A DNA stretch of 64,000 nucleotides from Orobanche coerulescens (lineage: Eukaryota; Streptophyta; Magnoliopsida; Lamiales; Orobanchaceae), in the NCBI GenBank assembly GCA_033398695.1, contig CM065816.1:133335358-133399357 (forward strand), in the 5' to 3' direction. Both the position numbers and the translations under genes were made by a program. Below the pieces are notes generated by a model. That model saw only the letters and a list, made by a program, of their open reading frames with translations, ran no database searches and was not told the origin of the DNA. Shown here piece after piece: positions 20,880 to 33,760 of the stretch. Every line of letters starts with the position of its first letter. Position 1 is the stretch's first letter.

Positions 20880-21400
20880 TATTGAATTGCTAGAAGAAAA
20901 AAATATCGATCAAAATATTATCGCTAACCGACGGGCTTGCCGCAAAAAAGAAAAATAATTAAGGACCGAGAAAGTAGACCAGCGGGCCTGGCCTTAAAAA
21001 AATGACCGACCGCCGGAGGAAAGCAGGTCGGCGGCCTGACGTTAAAAAAAATTTACTGGCCCCTATCGGTGGTCCACCGAAAGGCAGGACGCGGGCCTGC
21101 GTTAAAAAAAATTAGTCAGTCGTTGGAGGTTCGCCGGCCGCCGGCGGTGGTCCACGGGAAAGCAGGCCGACGACCTCGCATTTAGGAAAAAAAAGAATAG
21201 TCAACCGTCAACTACCTAGTGTTTAAAAAAAAGGCCGGCCGAAGGAGGTCCACCGAAAAGCAGGCCGACGGCCTGGCCTAAAAAAAAAGGCCGGCCGACG
21301 ATGACCCGCCGGGTAGCAGGCCAGCGGGTCTGGCTAAAAAAACTACCTGCTCCCGATCGCGGCGGCCCTGCCGGGAAATTGATCGGCCGGAGGTCCGTCG
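20880..21400. repeat. GC-rich tandem repeat with regular A7-A8 tracts
   Basis: About seven degenerate units of 40-85 bp, each a GC-rich phrase ended by an A-tract. The phrase is close to ggccggccgacggaggtccaccgaaaagcaggccgacggcctggcc and is followed by taaaaaaaa; A-tracts end near 20,999, 21,050, 21,110, 21,193, 21,232, 21,288 and 21,341. It stands out sharply from the AT-rich flanks. Within each unit, caggc and gcctg form inverted pairs. Confidence 0.8.
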
Positions 21401-21661
21401 GAGATCTTCGTAATTTTTTTTGAAAATTAATAGCCCTTTAATTTAATTTAGTTTAATATTCTTGTGGTATTTTTTAAAATTTATAGTTTGTTGAACATTT
21501 TTATTATTATTATTATTACTACTAAATTCAACACCAAATTCGATCGACATCATTGTGATTTAGTGTAGAGTATTTCAGGCACAACAACCCAACACTATTG
21601 GAAGAAGAAACTTATACACAAAGGAGACTAAAAGACATTCTCAAAAGGAAACCAAACAACA
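21401..21661. other. Spacer left of hAT-2
   Basis: AT-rich, a short (tta)n run near 21,505-21,520, no gene seen. Confidence 0.6.
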
Positions 21662-21756
21662 CATAAATCTAGAGTTGGGCAGTGAGCCGAGCCAGCCCAG
21701 CCCGACCCAGCCCAGATTTTTCAGGCGAAAAAGAAAGTCTACTAAATGAGTTGGAC

Positions 21757-22937
21757 TGTACGAGAGCTGAGCAAACTGTATGAATGTATGTATGCTTCTG
21801 AGAATTTCGAGTTTGGGAGATGATATAATGGATGTTAGGCAGCCTATTATGTACTGGTATATATAGGCATCTCCATCATGCAGGGGAATAACTCAGACAT
21901 TAAGACAAAACAAACTGCAGTATTAAGACATGTTTTATGACCATAAAACTGTGTTGCATTAAGACAGGTTTATGATCATAAAACTGTGGTATTAAGACAG
22001 GTTTAATACCCACATTCAGTGCACTATAACTTACCGTTTCATTTCAACAGTCACAAGAGGAGGAGTTCAAACGTTTAAAATTCAGGTCCGCTTGGCACCA
22101 AAAATTAATATTCGTGTCCAAGCCCAAGACCCCAAAGACCACCCCAAAGACCAATTTCCAATAAGCAAGATCGAAGGTCCACGGTCCACGAGCCCGATCC
22201 GAGCCGAGCCGAGCCAACCGGCCGGACGGGCATGCGGTCGTGCGTGTGCGTGCGTGTGGTCTAGTCAACTCTAAGTCTAGGGGCATAGTCTTGGTCATTG
22301 GTTATAGCATTAGCACTTTTATTTGCGAATCCTTTTGTTTAATCTTAGAAAAAACAATTTTCTATTATTTTATTGTCTTGGACTTTTGTCTTGTGCTTTT
22401 TCAAATTAGATCAAGATTTTCCTCCTACAAGTTCGATGGCAGGTTCGTACTGGCGGCACCGTTTTTTTCACATAGGCCATTCAAGTCCTTCCTCCATTGA
22501 TAAGACATAGGGTGGGGGGCTTCAGTTATCGACGAGTCGCAAGAGTTTTGTATCTATCCAAATCTAAGATCCCGAGAAGCTTAGCTCAATCAGGAAGATT
22601 GGGGGGTTCCTCTATCCTGTGTTGAGATTGATCAACCTGCGAAAACAGCATCTATATGCTTCTGTACACTATCCAACTCTCTTCACTTTATTTAGTGTAT
22701 TAACCTTCATCACATATCCAATATGGGATGGGATTCTTCATATTCCCATATTTCAAAATGCCATTTCAAATTGCTAACTTCATTCATTAATTTCCCACTC
22801 ACTGAAAATCAGTTTTGAGAAATTAGATATACTACGATTATCTACTCCAAATCTAGATTAATCCTGGACTATTTAATTTCACATAAATTAAATATTTTAG
22901 CCATTAAAAAATCAATTAAAACTGCTTTTTTCCAACA
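21757..22937 (-). repeat. Copia-2 left LTR (3' LTR), with an extra block of about 360 bp
   Basis: Starts tgtacgagagctg and ends ttccaaca. Compared with the right LTR it has an additional block at about 22,300-22,661, between ..cttggtcat and tgtacactatcc; the right LTR passes directly from gtcatat to tgtacactatcc. Confidence 0.8.
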
Positions 22938-25518
22938 ATGCCCACATGAGTGGAAATTGATGCATGCATGAACGCAGACTCTTTTGCTCAGTCCTCATGA
23001 GTTCTTCTTGCATCAGGATAGGTAGCTTGTAGCTTTGAACTTTCTTTTAGTAAATATCATGGGATATATTGACGACCTACTGGACGTGATGGATTGAACT
23101 ATTTCGTCATAGTGTACACCGAGAAAATGATATTCACACAACAAGTTCTCAACATATTTTCGTTCTTCTGTTGTGTCCTTTTTGGCCATGGGCAACACTT
23201 TGGATTCGTAAGTGTTTCTATTTGAAGCGGCCCTCACTTCACACTTATATAGGTGACCTCCGATCAAGAGTCCCCTGTAATACTCCACCTTATATGTTTG
23301 GGATTTATTAAAAGTCATTATTACTTATCCTCACCATAATTCTCACGTAACAACACTTGGATTGCTTTCTAGGGATGAGCTTTGAACAACAAATTATTCC
23401 ATGTGCTCGACTGAATTCACAAAGCTTAGTTTTTCCTTTGAACCAAGTTCATGGGATCTCCATTCAGCATGGTTGGATTACCACTATGATCCTTCTTTAA
23501 ATTTATGGATTTTAAACTCATTCCCTCTAGCAATAATTCCAACTGAGCTTGTTCAAGTCCCTTTGTAAAGAGATCAGCAAGATTATCCATTGACTTTACA
23601 TAGTCTATGGATATTACACCGTTTGAGATTAATTGCCTAATGGTATTATGTCTTCGACGAATTGACGAGACTTTCCATTATGCATAAGGCTCTGTGCCCT
23701 TTAAACTCAGATTCCATGGTGGATCGAGCTATACATGTATGCCTTGTGGATTTCCATAGATCCACCCCTAATGTAAAAGACGTATCCACCTGTTGATAAA
23801 GATTCTCTATTATCTTCAATCCAACTGGAATCACAATATCCCTCATGTACATACAGGTATCTCGAGTAGTGTATTCCATAGTCTAGGGTGTACTTTAAGT
23901 ATTTTAAAACCCTTTTTGGTGCATTATAATGTTCATGACTAGGATTGCACGTATAACTACTCAACATGTTAACTGGAAAGGCCAAGTCTGGACGAGTACA
24001 ATTTGCCAAGTACATCATACTTCCTATAACGTGTGAATATTCCAATTGAGCTACTAGTTCTGATTTGTTAGCAACCAGATTTGTGCTTAGATCAATAGGT
24101 GTCCTGCATATAGGAACATCAAAAGCATTGAATTTCTTGAGCACTTTCTCAACCTAGTGAGATTATGACAAGATAATTCCATCTTGAGTTTTATGTATTT
24201 TAATACCAAGATTACATTAGCATTGCCCATGTCTTTCATGTCAAAATTTCTTTTGAACATTATTAAATCATGACTACTACACATTATCAATATGTCATCT
24301 ATATATAGACATGTAATGACATGCATTTGATGTACCTTTGACATAAACACATTTATCACACTCATTGATTATGAAACTATTTGATAACATCGTGTTATCA
24401 AATTTAACATGCCATTGTTTTGGAGCTTAAGTCTATACAATGACCTGATTAATTTGCACACCTTTTTCTCTTGACCCGATGCAACAAACCCTTTGGGTTG
24501 TTCCATGTAAATTTCTTATTCTAATTCCCCATTCAGAAATGCAGTCTTCACATCCAATTGATGAATCTCAAGATTGTGTAAGGCAGCAATCAAGAGAAGC
24601 ACAAATGCTATTCTGGTTACCGGTGAGTAATTGTCGAAGAAATCATATCCTTCTCTTTGTTTAAACCCTTTAGCAACCATTCGGGCTTTAAACTTATCAA
24701 TGATTCCATCTATTTTATATTTCTTCGTTAGGATCTACTTGCATCCTAAAGGTTTACAGCCCAGTGGAAGATCAACTAACTTTCAAGTATGATTTTGCAG
24801 AATGGATTTTATTTCACTATTAATTGCTTCTTCCCAGCGTGGTCCATCTGGACTGGACATGGCCTCTTGGATAGAACTTGGCTCATCATCCAACACGAAA
24901 GTGATAAAATCAAGTCCAAATGATTTAGCCATTTTTACTCATTTACCATGTCTCGGTTCTACATCTTTTGATGCTTCAACACTCAGTGTAGACTTCATCA
25001 CAGTCTCATACGTTCTTTTATTAGAATTAGATTCAGCACTATCTTTGCAAGGAAACATATTTTCAAAAAATGTAACATTTCTTGATTCAATCGTAGTACC
25101 CTCAGTAATTTCAGAATTTTTTGATTTGTGTACTAAAAATCTGTATGCCATACTGTTGTATGCATATCCAATAAAGACACAATCAACCGTCTTAGGTCCA
25201 ACACTTAGAGGTACTTAGAAGATGGTTTATGATTTTTCCACATCTCGTAGGGTGTCTTATCTTTATCTTTGCTAGGTATTTTGTTCAATATGTGGTTCGC
25301 TGTTAAAACAGCTCCCCCCCCACACATTTTAGGTAATCTAGAGTTGATCAACATGGCATTTATCATCTCTTTTAAAGTTCAATTTTTTCATTCAGCGACA
25401 CTATAGACTTTGGTGCATACGGTGCAGTCATTTGATGAATTATGCCTGATTTAGTATATAATTTTTTAAAAAGTGCAACATATTCTCCACCTCTATCACT
25501 TCGTACCATTTTGATCTT
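22938..25518 (-). pseudogene. Copia-2 pol, 3' half: integrase end, RT, RNase H (broken)
   Basis: From right to left on the minus strand: integrase core piece MVRSDRGGEYVALF (about 25,512-25,400) with the second catalytic Asp in SDRGGEY; integrase C-terminal pieces near 25,150-24,940 (MAYRFLVHKSKNSEITEG); RT with CLYIDDILIMCSS (24,365-24,087; the copia YVDD box is YIDD here) and LEYSHVIGSMMYLANCTRPDLAF (24,144-23,707); RNase H region with GYCDSSWIEDN and a LADLFTKGLE-like tail near 23,600. Frames change often. The expected GVAERKNRT box around the third catalytic residue of the integrase is replaced by unrelated residues. The copy is dead. Confidence 0.82.
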
Positions 25519-25523
25519 TTTGC

Positions 25524-27361
25524 TGTAACACCCCCAGGATATCCGGGGTATATTACAGCGCCGTGAATCCCTATATGGGACCCACCAGGCTGAACAGCAT
25601 CATACACAACGACTCACAGAAACGATAGAATAACACCACGTCATAAAGACGCAAAACAGAACAATCCACCCGGTTCAACCGGTCAATAGAACATCATCAT
25701 CCAACACAACATAAACACAACAATACAATCTGGACAAACAAGAACTCTTAAGTACTCGAGTACAGCTATTAGTTCAAAAGCCATAAAAGATGAAAAGACA
25801 ACAAGACATTAAGACATCTCTTATGCACAATCATCACGCATGGCCATCATCCGTGTACTGGTCAGTAGCCCGCTCGTCCCGATGAACGACTGAAATTCAT
25901 AAAAGCGAATTTCCCCAAAACGGGTCCCAGAGGGTTAGCAATTACGCTAGTACAAGTAACCGGATGAACAACTTACATCTTACACATTTAGTAATGCATT
26001 CAATAAAGAAAACCGTTCAAAGCACTCATTTAGAAATGCCAATATCAAAACACATTTGTAAAATGCACCACAATTAACCGTCGATCCACACCTCCGTGGA
26101 CCCCTACCGAGACCCCGTCGGATCTAACCCGTAGTGGTTAAAAGCAAAGCTCGTCGATCCACACCTCCGTGGACCCCTACCGAGACCCCGTCGAGTCTAA
26201 CCCGTAGTGAGCATACACACACACACAAATTTCTCATACAAAACTACTATGCCAAGATTGTAAGTTCATAAGGATACTTGCCTCGATTAATGAGGCGGTG
26301 GCGAGCGGAACGGAAGAATCAAGCACGACCGTGAGGAACCGACGGATGAACCTAACGATTCGAACAACACAATCACAACCAACTCTAGACGATTACGGAA
26401 AAGGAAAACACCCGGAAACCCGCCTACGATTCATGTATATTCATACAAAAATAACAACGAGGGCGGACCACAACCAAACCCTCTCGATTCCATAAAAATC
26501 CACAAAATATCCATGAATCCAGGAAAACTAAAGATACTAACAATATCAATCGTATACATCATGAATCCACCAACGAAACGGAACGAATCGGAAGAAAAAC
26601 CCAAAACCCCAAATTAATCGAAATAGTGTTTTAGAGCATTACATTGGTAGATTCGTGTACTATGATCCGTAGAACGCGCGTTAGATTGATTATCCGAGCC
26701 TCACAACCGAAAAGAAATGATGAAAATCGACCCCGGATGAAGAACTCTCTCCCTCTCTATCTCTCTCTCTCGCGACTCGGTGGAAAAAAGGAAAGAATGA
26801 GGCATTCACGCTCAAAACCACATTTATAGTGCAACACAGGAGAACCTATCGGCCGCCTATCGGTGACAGCCCAACCGATAGTCATACGGAATGCGTGAGT
26901 AGGTCTATCGACCCCCTTATCGGCCGAAAGGCTCTTGGAAGTTCGAAGGTGAAGAAATTTACATATCGGCCGGCCTATCGGCCGATAGCCCAACCGATAC
27001 CCATACGGGATGCCGTGATGAGTCTATCGGCCCCCTATCGGCCGAAAGGCTCTGGAGTGCTCGGCCAAAAGCAAACGACCATAACTCTCTCGGACTCCGA
27101 TTGACTCACCGTTTGAACCATTGGGAAGCTAATTCGATGTTCTATAATATTGCAAAGATTTATAATTTTTGGAGTCACCAAAAATTAATGATGATCTAAC
27201 AAAGTTGAACTCATGCGAGGAAAGTTGAAACAACGAACAATAACGAGAGTACAATTCAACAATTGACAGGAAGGACATCTTGAAGATACATGTGGGTCAC
27301 TATGACCGAGAAAGATCCCCAAAACTGACACTACAAGGGAAAGAAAATACCGGATATTACA
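25524..27361 (-). repeat. Tekay-1 left LTR (3' LTR)
   Basis: 1838 bp, partner of 32,211-34,067. It contains a two-fold repeat of tcgatccacacctccgtgga (26,081 and 26,154) and the palindromic tatcggccg cluster (26,849-27,052). Confidence 0.93.
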
Positions 27362-27396
27362 TTCTACCCCTCTAAAAATAAGTTTCGTCCCGAAAC

Positions 27397-28671
27397 TTAA
27401 GAAACAAACAACTCGGGGTACCTAGCACGCATGCTATCCTCGGTTTCCCAAGTTGCCTCCTCGACACCGTGTCTCGACCATTGCACCTTGACCAAAGGGA
27501 TGGTCTTATGCCTCAATTGTTTCTCACGATGTTCCAAAATCTTCAAAGGGCGCTCTTGAAAGTAACATCTTGACAATATCAATGTCGCCATAATCGATGA
27601 CGTGATTAGGATCCGGAACATATTTCCTCAACTGGGAAACATGAAAAATGCTATGAACATGACCCAAGGCTGGAGGTAACGCCAAACGGTACGCTAATTC
27701 ACCGACTCGCTCGAGAATCTCAAAGGGTCCAATAAATCTCGGGCTCAGCTTTCCTTTCTTCCCAAAACGAAAAACTCCCTTCGTCGGCGACACCTTTAGC
27801 AAAACGTGGTCTCCCACCTCGAATTCCAAAGGTCGACGACGGACGTCGGCATATGATTTCTGTCGACTCTGGGCAGTCAACATCCGTTCTCGAATTAACT
27901 CTATCTTCCGCCTCGTCTCTAAAACGACATCCGGCTCGGTCCCGACTAAATCGGACGCCTCATTCCAACAAATCGGTGATCGACATCGTCGCCCATAAAG
28001 TGCCTCATACGGTGCCATCCGAATCGACGCGTGCCAACTATTGTTGTACGTGAATTCGATCAATGGCAAATGCTCCTCCCGATCACTACTCGATCGAGGG
28101 CACAAGCACGCAACATGTCCTCGAATGTCCGGATAGTGCGTTCATTATCCATCCGATCGGGATGAAAAGAGGTACTCAAACGCAACCGGTACCTAACGCC
28201 TTATGCACCGCCCGGAAGTGCGATACAAAGCGGCCGTCACGATCCGAAACAATAGACTTGGAGTGCGTGAAGTCTCACGATCTGCGCAATAAACACACGA
28301 GCTAACTTCTCCGGCCCCAAGTGTCCTTGATGCCCGAGAAAATGTGCCGACTTGGTCGGGCGATCAACAATCACCCATACCATATTCATGCCCGACCTCG
28401 ATCTCGGCAAACTCGTAACGAAATCCATCGATATATCTTCCCATTTCCATTAGGAGCGAAGTGACTGCAATAACCCGTATGGTCGTGATGCTCGATTTTG
28501 ACCTCGGCAAGTCAAACATCTCGCCACAAAGCGTGCGACTTCCTCCTTCATATCATTCCACGAAGTTCCTCCTCGTGTCCTTGTACATCTTACTCGTACC
28601 GGGATGAACGGAATAAGGTGTAGCATGGGCCTCCGTAAAATACTCGCCTCAACTCGAGTCGTTCGGCACAC
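27397..28671 (-). pseudogene. Tekay-1 integrase with C-terminal chromodomain (frameshifted)
   Basis: Minus-strand frames: zinc-binding end RCLTCRGQNRAS (28,671-28,450), core start MDFVTSLPRSRSGMNMVWVIVDRPTKSAHF with the first catalytic Asp (28,428-28,237), then EFTYNNSWHASIRMAPYEALYGRRCRSP and the GPY/F module VGDHVLLKVSPTKGVFRFGKKG...SPRFIGPFEIL (28,105-27,524). After a frameshift near 27,560 the chromodomain follows: QLRHKTIPLVKVQWSRHGVEEATWE and the stop at 27,397. Segments between 28,110 and 28,240 are damaged. Chromodomains of this group direct insertion towards particular chromatin. Confidence 0.88.
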
Positions 28672-30303
28672 AAAGCCGACTCTGGAATCTCAAAACGCCA
28701 TCCTCGTGAATCACAAACCCAGAGACTTTCCTTTAAGAACGTTCTCTCGGATTTGAGTAATCATCGGATCCTCTAATTGCTTGATTTAATTTCATCGATC
28801 AAAGACGACGAAATTTCTAAGGCACAAAGTTGCCCAACAGATCCAGCGGCAAAACCTCAACATCTAACCCGATCAAAGCCCGCCGAAGCTCGGAGGCGAG
28901 GCGTAAGGACCTCAAGCGTTCGCAACGCAATCGGTTTCCGACTCAAGGCGTCGGCCACGACATTCGCCTTACCCGGATGATAAAGGATTTCGAGGTCATA
29001 ATCCTTAATCAACTCTAACCACCTCCTCTGCCTCATATTCAACTCTCGTTGAGTAAATATGTACTTAAGACTTTTATGATCGGTAAAAATCGACATGCGA
29101 GCCGAAAAGATAGTGACGCCAAATCTTGAGTGCAAAGACAACCGCCGCTAACTCCAAATCGTGAGTAGGGTAGTTAAGCTCATATGGCCTCAACTGTCTC
29201 GACGCATAGGCAATGGTCTTGCCGTCTTTGCATCAATACGCACCCAAGGCCCCGACCCGAAGCATCGCTATAAACGGCAAAACCCTCGTTGCCACATGGC
29301 AATGCCAAAACCGGGGCTGAAGTCAAACGCCTCTTCACTCCTCAAAACTCGACGCCTCTCATCGGTCCAGACGAACTTCTCGGATTTCTGGAGCAATCAG
29401 TGTAAGTGGTCGAGCTAGTTTTGAGAAACCCTCGACGAACCTACGGTAGTAGCACCAAACCCAAGAAACTACGGACCTCCTTCACATTTGTGGCGATGCC
29501 CAATCCAACACCGCCTCAATTTTCTCGGATCTACTCGAACTCCCTACCGAGATCACGTGGCCCAAAAACATCACTTCTTTCAGCTAGAACTCACATTTCG
29601 AGAACTTCGCATAGAGTTGCTCGGCCCTCAAAATGTCTAACACTATCCGCAAATGATGGGCATGCTCTTCCTCGTTCCTCGAATAAATAAGAATATCGTC
29701 AATGAAGACGACGACACACCTATCCAAATACTCGATAAAGACTTTGTTCATCAACTGCATGAACACCGCCGGCGCGTTAGTTAACCCGAAAGGCATAACT
29801 ACAAACTCATAATGTCCGTATCTCGTCCGAAAAGCTATTTTCGGTACGTCGGACTCCCTCACCCGGAGCTGATAGTACCCCGATATCAAATCAATCTTCG
29901 AGAATACCGAAGCTCCCTGCAACTGGTCGAACAAGTCGTCAATCCTCGGCAAAGGATACTTGTTCTTGATGGTCACCTTGTTTAGTTCGCGATAGTCGAT
30001 ACACAAACGTAGCGAACCATCCTTCTTTCGCACAAACAGGACCGGTGCGCCCCAAGGCGAGGCGCTCGGTCGAACATACCCCGACTCAAGAAGCTCACTC
30101 AACTGCTTCTTCAACTCGGACATCTCTGAAGGTGCCATGCGATAGGGTGCCTTCGAAATAGGAGCCGCACCCGGCTCTAACTCTATAGCGAACTCGACCT
30201 CACGATCCGGTGGCAATCCCGGTAACTCGTCAGGAAAAACATCAGGGAATTCATTAACGACTGGAATCGACGAAAGCTCGACTCCACCATCACCAGCCTT
30301 CAA
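28672..30303 (-). pseudogene. Tekay-1 reverse transcriptase and RNase H
   Basis: The RT is one open frame of 239 residues (30,303-29,584), with [44 protein letters not shown], and the catalytic box [13 protein letters not shown] (FIDD, the usual variant in this clade). RNase H follows with breaks; its recognisable end is [20 protein letters not shown]...[17 protein letters not shown] (29,141-28,857). Between 29,580 and 29,150 the sequence is in mixed frames. The RT module is the best preserved retroelement frame in the window. Confidence 0.9.
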
Positions 30304-30344
30304 GGCATAGCACCAATAACCGATTCATCCCTTTCGCAGGAGTT

Positions 30345-30960
30345 TCATCGCCTTCTAGGCGTTATTAACGAGTTTCGACTTCCCCTCTTTCGCCCCGCGA
30401 AAAAGTGCTCAGTGCCGTCCTCGGCTAACATAGTGATGACTCTCGTGCGGTAGTTCATGATCGCACCATGCCGCTCGAGCCGGTCATCACCAAGGATCAA
30501 ATCCTCACCCTCGATACTCACAACAATAAGATTAGAGGGCCAAGTCCTCTCACAAATAAGCACGTAGCAGTCTCGAACCTCCCGATCACCAACGATCCTA
30601 TCACCGCTAGGAAGCTTAACGATGAAGGGCTCACAAGGTGTCAAAGCGGTCGAGACTCAAAGCAGCACACAATCCGGAGATATAAACGAATGCGTAGCAC
30701 CGGAATCGAAAAGCACACCGACAGATGAGAAAGAATATAAACGGTACTGCCGCTACGGTAGCCGGATCATCGGCTCTCCGCATCTCATAGACACGCGGGT
30801 GGGCGGAGCCAACACTAGAAGCTCCCCCTTAGAGGGCTGAACCCGACCTCTTCCCGACTAGCACTCGGCGGAGGCGAGAGCAAGCGATCCACGATTCACA
30901 CTTGGTTCCCTAGGCTGGAATGGAAGCCGGGCACCAAGAATTTTCTCCCTCTCGGCCTGA
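30345..30960 (-). pseudogene. Tekay-1 protease region
   Basis: The frame 30,644-30,345 encodes the downstream part of the gypsy aspartic protease (PFIVKLPSGDRIVGDREVRDCYVL, then LILGDDRLERHGAIMNYRTRVI). The catalytic DSGA segment should lie just upstream, near 30,740, where the sequence is interrupted by stops, so I cannot confirm the active site. Confidence 0.7.
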
Positions 30961-31972
30961 CAAGCGACCTTGTGGCCGGATGGCCACATTGATTACACGT
31001 CGGCAAAGGGCTCAAACAAGTACGACCGATGTGGCCCGTCGACCACAATTGAAACACTTCACATCACGGAAAGGAGCACTGGTAGTTCCACGAGGACCCC
31101 CAGCGGAACGAGCAGGACCACCGCCGGCCGGGAAGTTAGCAGATTGGGATCTCTGCTGACCACCACTCTTGTGGCCCGAAAAGTTCCCATGGACTTACGC
31201 TTCTTACTCGCGGGCCGACTCACTTGCCGTCACCGACATATCATAAGCAAGGGCCCTACTCTGATAATCCTTCAATGTAGTGCATACGAGCCCCGACATA
31301 TAGTCCCGAATCGGCAACTTCATCCGTATGGAGAAATGGAAAATCTTGTCACTCTCCTCGACAACTTGGGTCTTCACATAACCCAACTCCTTATTAAAAT
31401 CGGCAATGGCTTGAGCTACGGGGATATCCCGTGGTTGAGCATCATAAAAAGCATGTACCCGAGCCTGTCTGACTGGCCACGGGCAATATTCAGTCTCCAT
31501 CAACTCTTGAAACTCAGCCCACGAAGCAGCATGGTCCTTGGGCCCAACGGCCTCCCACCAGTCCGTAGCGTCCCCAGTGAGAAAATATTGAGCAATAGGG
31601 ACTCTACGTTCCTCGGGACAGTTAGTGGCAACGAAGACCTTAGATATCTCCTTAATCCACCCTTCCCAGCCCATCGGGTCCGAAGCTCCCGGCGAGGAGG
31701 ATGCATCTTGATGACATCTTGGAGCCACGGTCCGCTCCTCCCGATTAGCGTGGGCACGATCCGGGTTCAACCGCTGAGCTATCGCGCCATTTGGTTCACC
31801 ATCTGTTGCATAACGGCCGCGATACCAAGATCGGCACGCTCACGAGAAGAAGCATGGCTATGACGGTCGCCCGATCGCCGGCTCCCGAAGCTGTGACGTG
31901 GCCGCCCCGGCCGCCCCCACGTCCCGGCCGTCCACGACCACGACCGCGACCACGACCTCTTCCAGCATCCAT
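30960..31972 (-). pseudogene. Tekay-1 gag (frameshifted)
   Basis: The likely start is ATG at 31,972, giving MDAGRGRGRG, the same opening as Tekay-2 gag at 48,913. The main body is the frame 31,770-31,204, with DPMGWEGWIKEISKVFVATNC, TDWWEAVGPKDHAASWAEF and QSRALAYDMSVTASESARE, the retrotransposon gag domain. A Cys-rich zinc-knuckle region is recognisable on the minus strand around 31,080-30,960 but not in one frame. Indels separate the arginine-glycine rich N-terminus from the gag domain. Confidence 0.85.
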
Positions 31973-32193
31973 ACTGGAGTTAAATAAGTAGCAAAAGCCA
32001 TACGAGGATCAGTACAAGAAAAGAACAATCACAAGTCGAGAATCAAGGGTGCGATACAAGGAATTAATGAACAGAGGAAAGAAAACTTACGGGCACTGGT
32101 AGTACCGGAATCATGGCAGCGTGACGATGATGTGCAAAACCAAACACTACAAGACCCAATAAACCAACAAGCCTAGGTATCCATAAACCTAGA

Positions 32194-32205
32194 GCTCTGA
32201 TACCA
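32194..32205 (-). other. Tekay-1 primer-binding site (tRNA-iMet)
   Basis: Reads TGGTATCAGAGC on the minus strand, an exact initiator-methionine primer site, 5 bp from the 5' LTR. Confidence 0.92.
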
Positions 32206-33511
32206 TTTTCTGTAACACCCCGTGATATCCGGGGTATATTACTGGCCGTGAATCCCTATATGGGACCCACCAGCCGAACAAAGATCATACACAACGACTC
32301 ACGAAGCGATAGAATAACACCACGTCATAAAGACGCAAAATGTAACAATCCACCCGGTTCAACCGGCCAATAGAACATCATCATCCAACACAACATAAAC
32401 ACAACAATACAACTGACAAACAAGAACTCTTAAGTACTCGAGTACAAATATTAGTTCAAAAGCCATAAAAGATGAAAAGACAACAAGACATTAAGACATC
32501 TCTTATGCACAATCATCACGCATGGCCATCATCCGTGTCTTGGTCAGTAGCCGCTCGTCCCGATGAACGACCTGAAATTCATAAAGCGAATTTCCCCAAA
32601 GCGGGTCCCCGGAGGGGTTAGCAATTACGCTAGTACAAGTAACCGGATGAACAACTTACATCTTACACATATAGTAATGCATGCAATAAAGAAAACCGTT
32701 CAAAGCACTCATTTCCTAAATGCCAATATCAAATCACATTTGTAAAATGCACCACAATTAACCGTCGATCCACACCTCCGTGGACCCTACCGAGACCCGT
32801 CGGATCTAACCCGTAGTGGTTAAAAGCAAAGCTCGTCGATCCACACCTCCGTGGACCCCTACCGAGACCCCGTCGAGTCTAACCCGTAGTGAGCATACAC
32901 ACACACACAAATTTCTCATACAAAACTACTATGCCAAGATTGTAAGTTCATAAGGATACTTGCCTCGATTAATAGACGGTGACGCGAACGGAACTGAAGA
33001 ATCAAGCACGACCGTGAGGAACCGACGGATGAACCTAACGATTCGAACAACACAATCACAACCAACTCTAGACGATTACGGAAAAGGAAAACACCCGGAA
33101 ACCCGCCTACGATTCATGTATATTCATACAAAAATAACAACGAGGGCGGACCACAACCAAACCCTCTCGATTCCATAAAAATCCACAAAATATCCATGAA
33201 TCCGTAGGAAAACTAAAGATACTAACAATATCAATCGTATACATCATGAATCCACCAACGAAACGGAACGAATCGGAAGAAAAACCCAAAACCCCCAAAT
33301 TAATCGAAATAGGGTTTTAGAGCATTACCTTGGAAGATTCGAGTACTAAGATCCGTAGAACGCGCGTTAGATTGATTATCCGAGCCTCACAACCGAAAAG
33401 AAATGATGAAAATCGACCCCCGGATGAAGAACTCTCTCCCTCTCTATCTCTCTCTCTCGCGACTCGGTGGAAAAAAAGGGAAAGAATGAGCTGTTCACGC
33501 TCAAAACCACA

Positions 33512-33517
33512 TTTATA
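33512..33517 (-). promoter_or_regulatory. Tekay-1 5' LTR TATA box
   Basis: CACTATAAATG on the minus strand, about 20 bp downstream (in element orientation) of the palindromic cluster 33,534-33,760. Confidence 0.65.
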
Positions 33518-33533
33518 GTGCAACACAGCAGAA

Positions 33534-33760
33534 CCTATCGGCCGGCCTATCGGCCGATAGGCCCAACCGATAGTCATACGGAATGCCGTGGTAGGGTCTA
33601 TCGACCCCCTTATCGGCCGAAAGGCTACTGGAAGTTCAAGGTTAAGAATTTTACATATCGGCCGGCCTATCGGCCGATTGGCCCAACCGATACCCATACG
33701 GGTTGCCGGCTGTAGTGTCTATCGGCCCCCCCTATCGGCCGAAAGGCTCCTGGGAGTGCT
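33534..33760 (-). promoter_or_regulatory. Palindromic TATCGGCCGATA cluster in Tekay-1 U3
   Basis: Two tandem units of about 115-125 bp (from 33,534 and about 33,658). Each unit carries tatcggccggcctatcggccgat, aaccgata(g/c), a tctatcg word and tatcggccgaaagg. I count about ten copies of the half-site tatcg(gcc). The cluster is also present, slightly decayed, in the left LTR (26,849-27,052). Confidence 0.85.
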
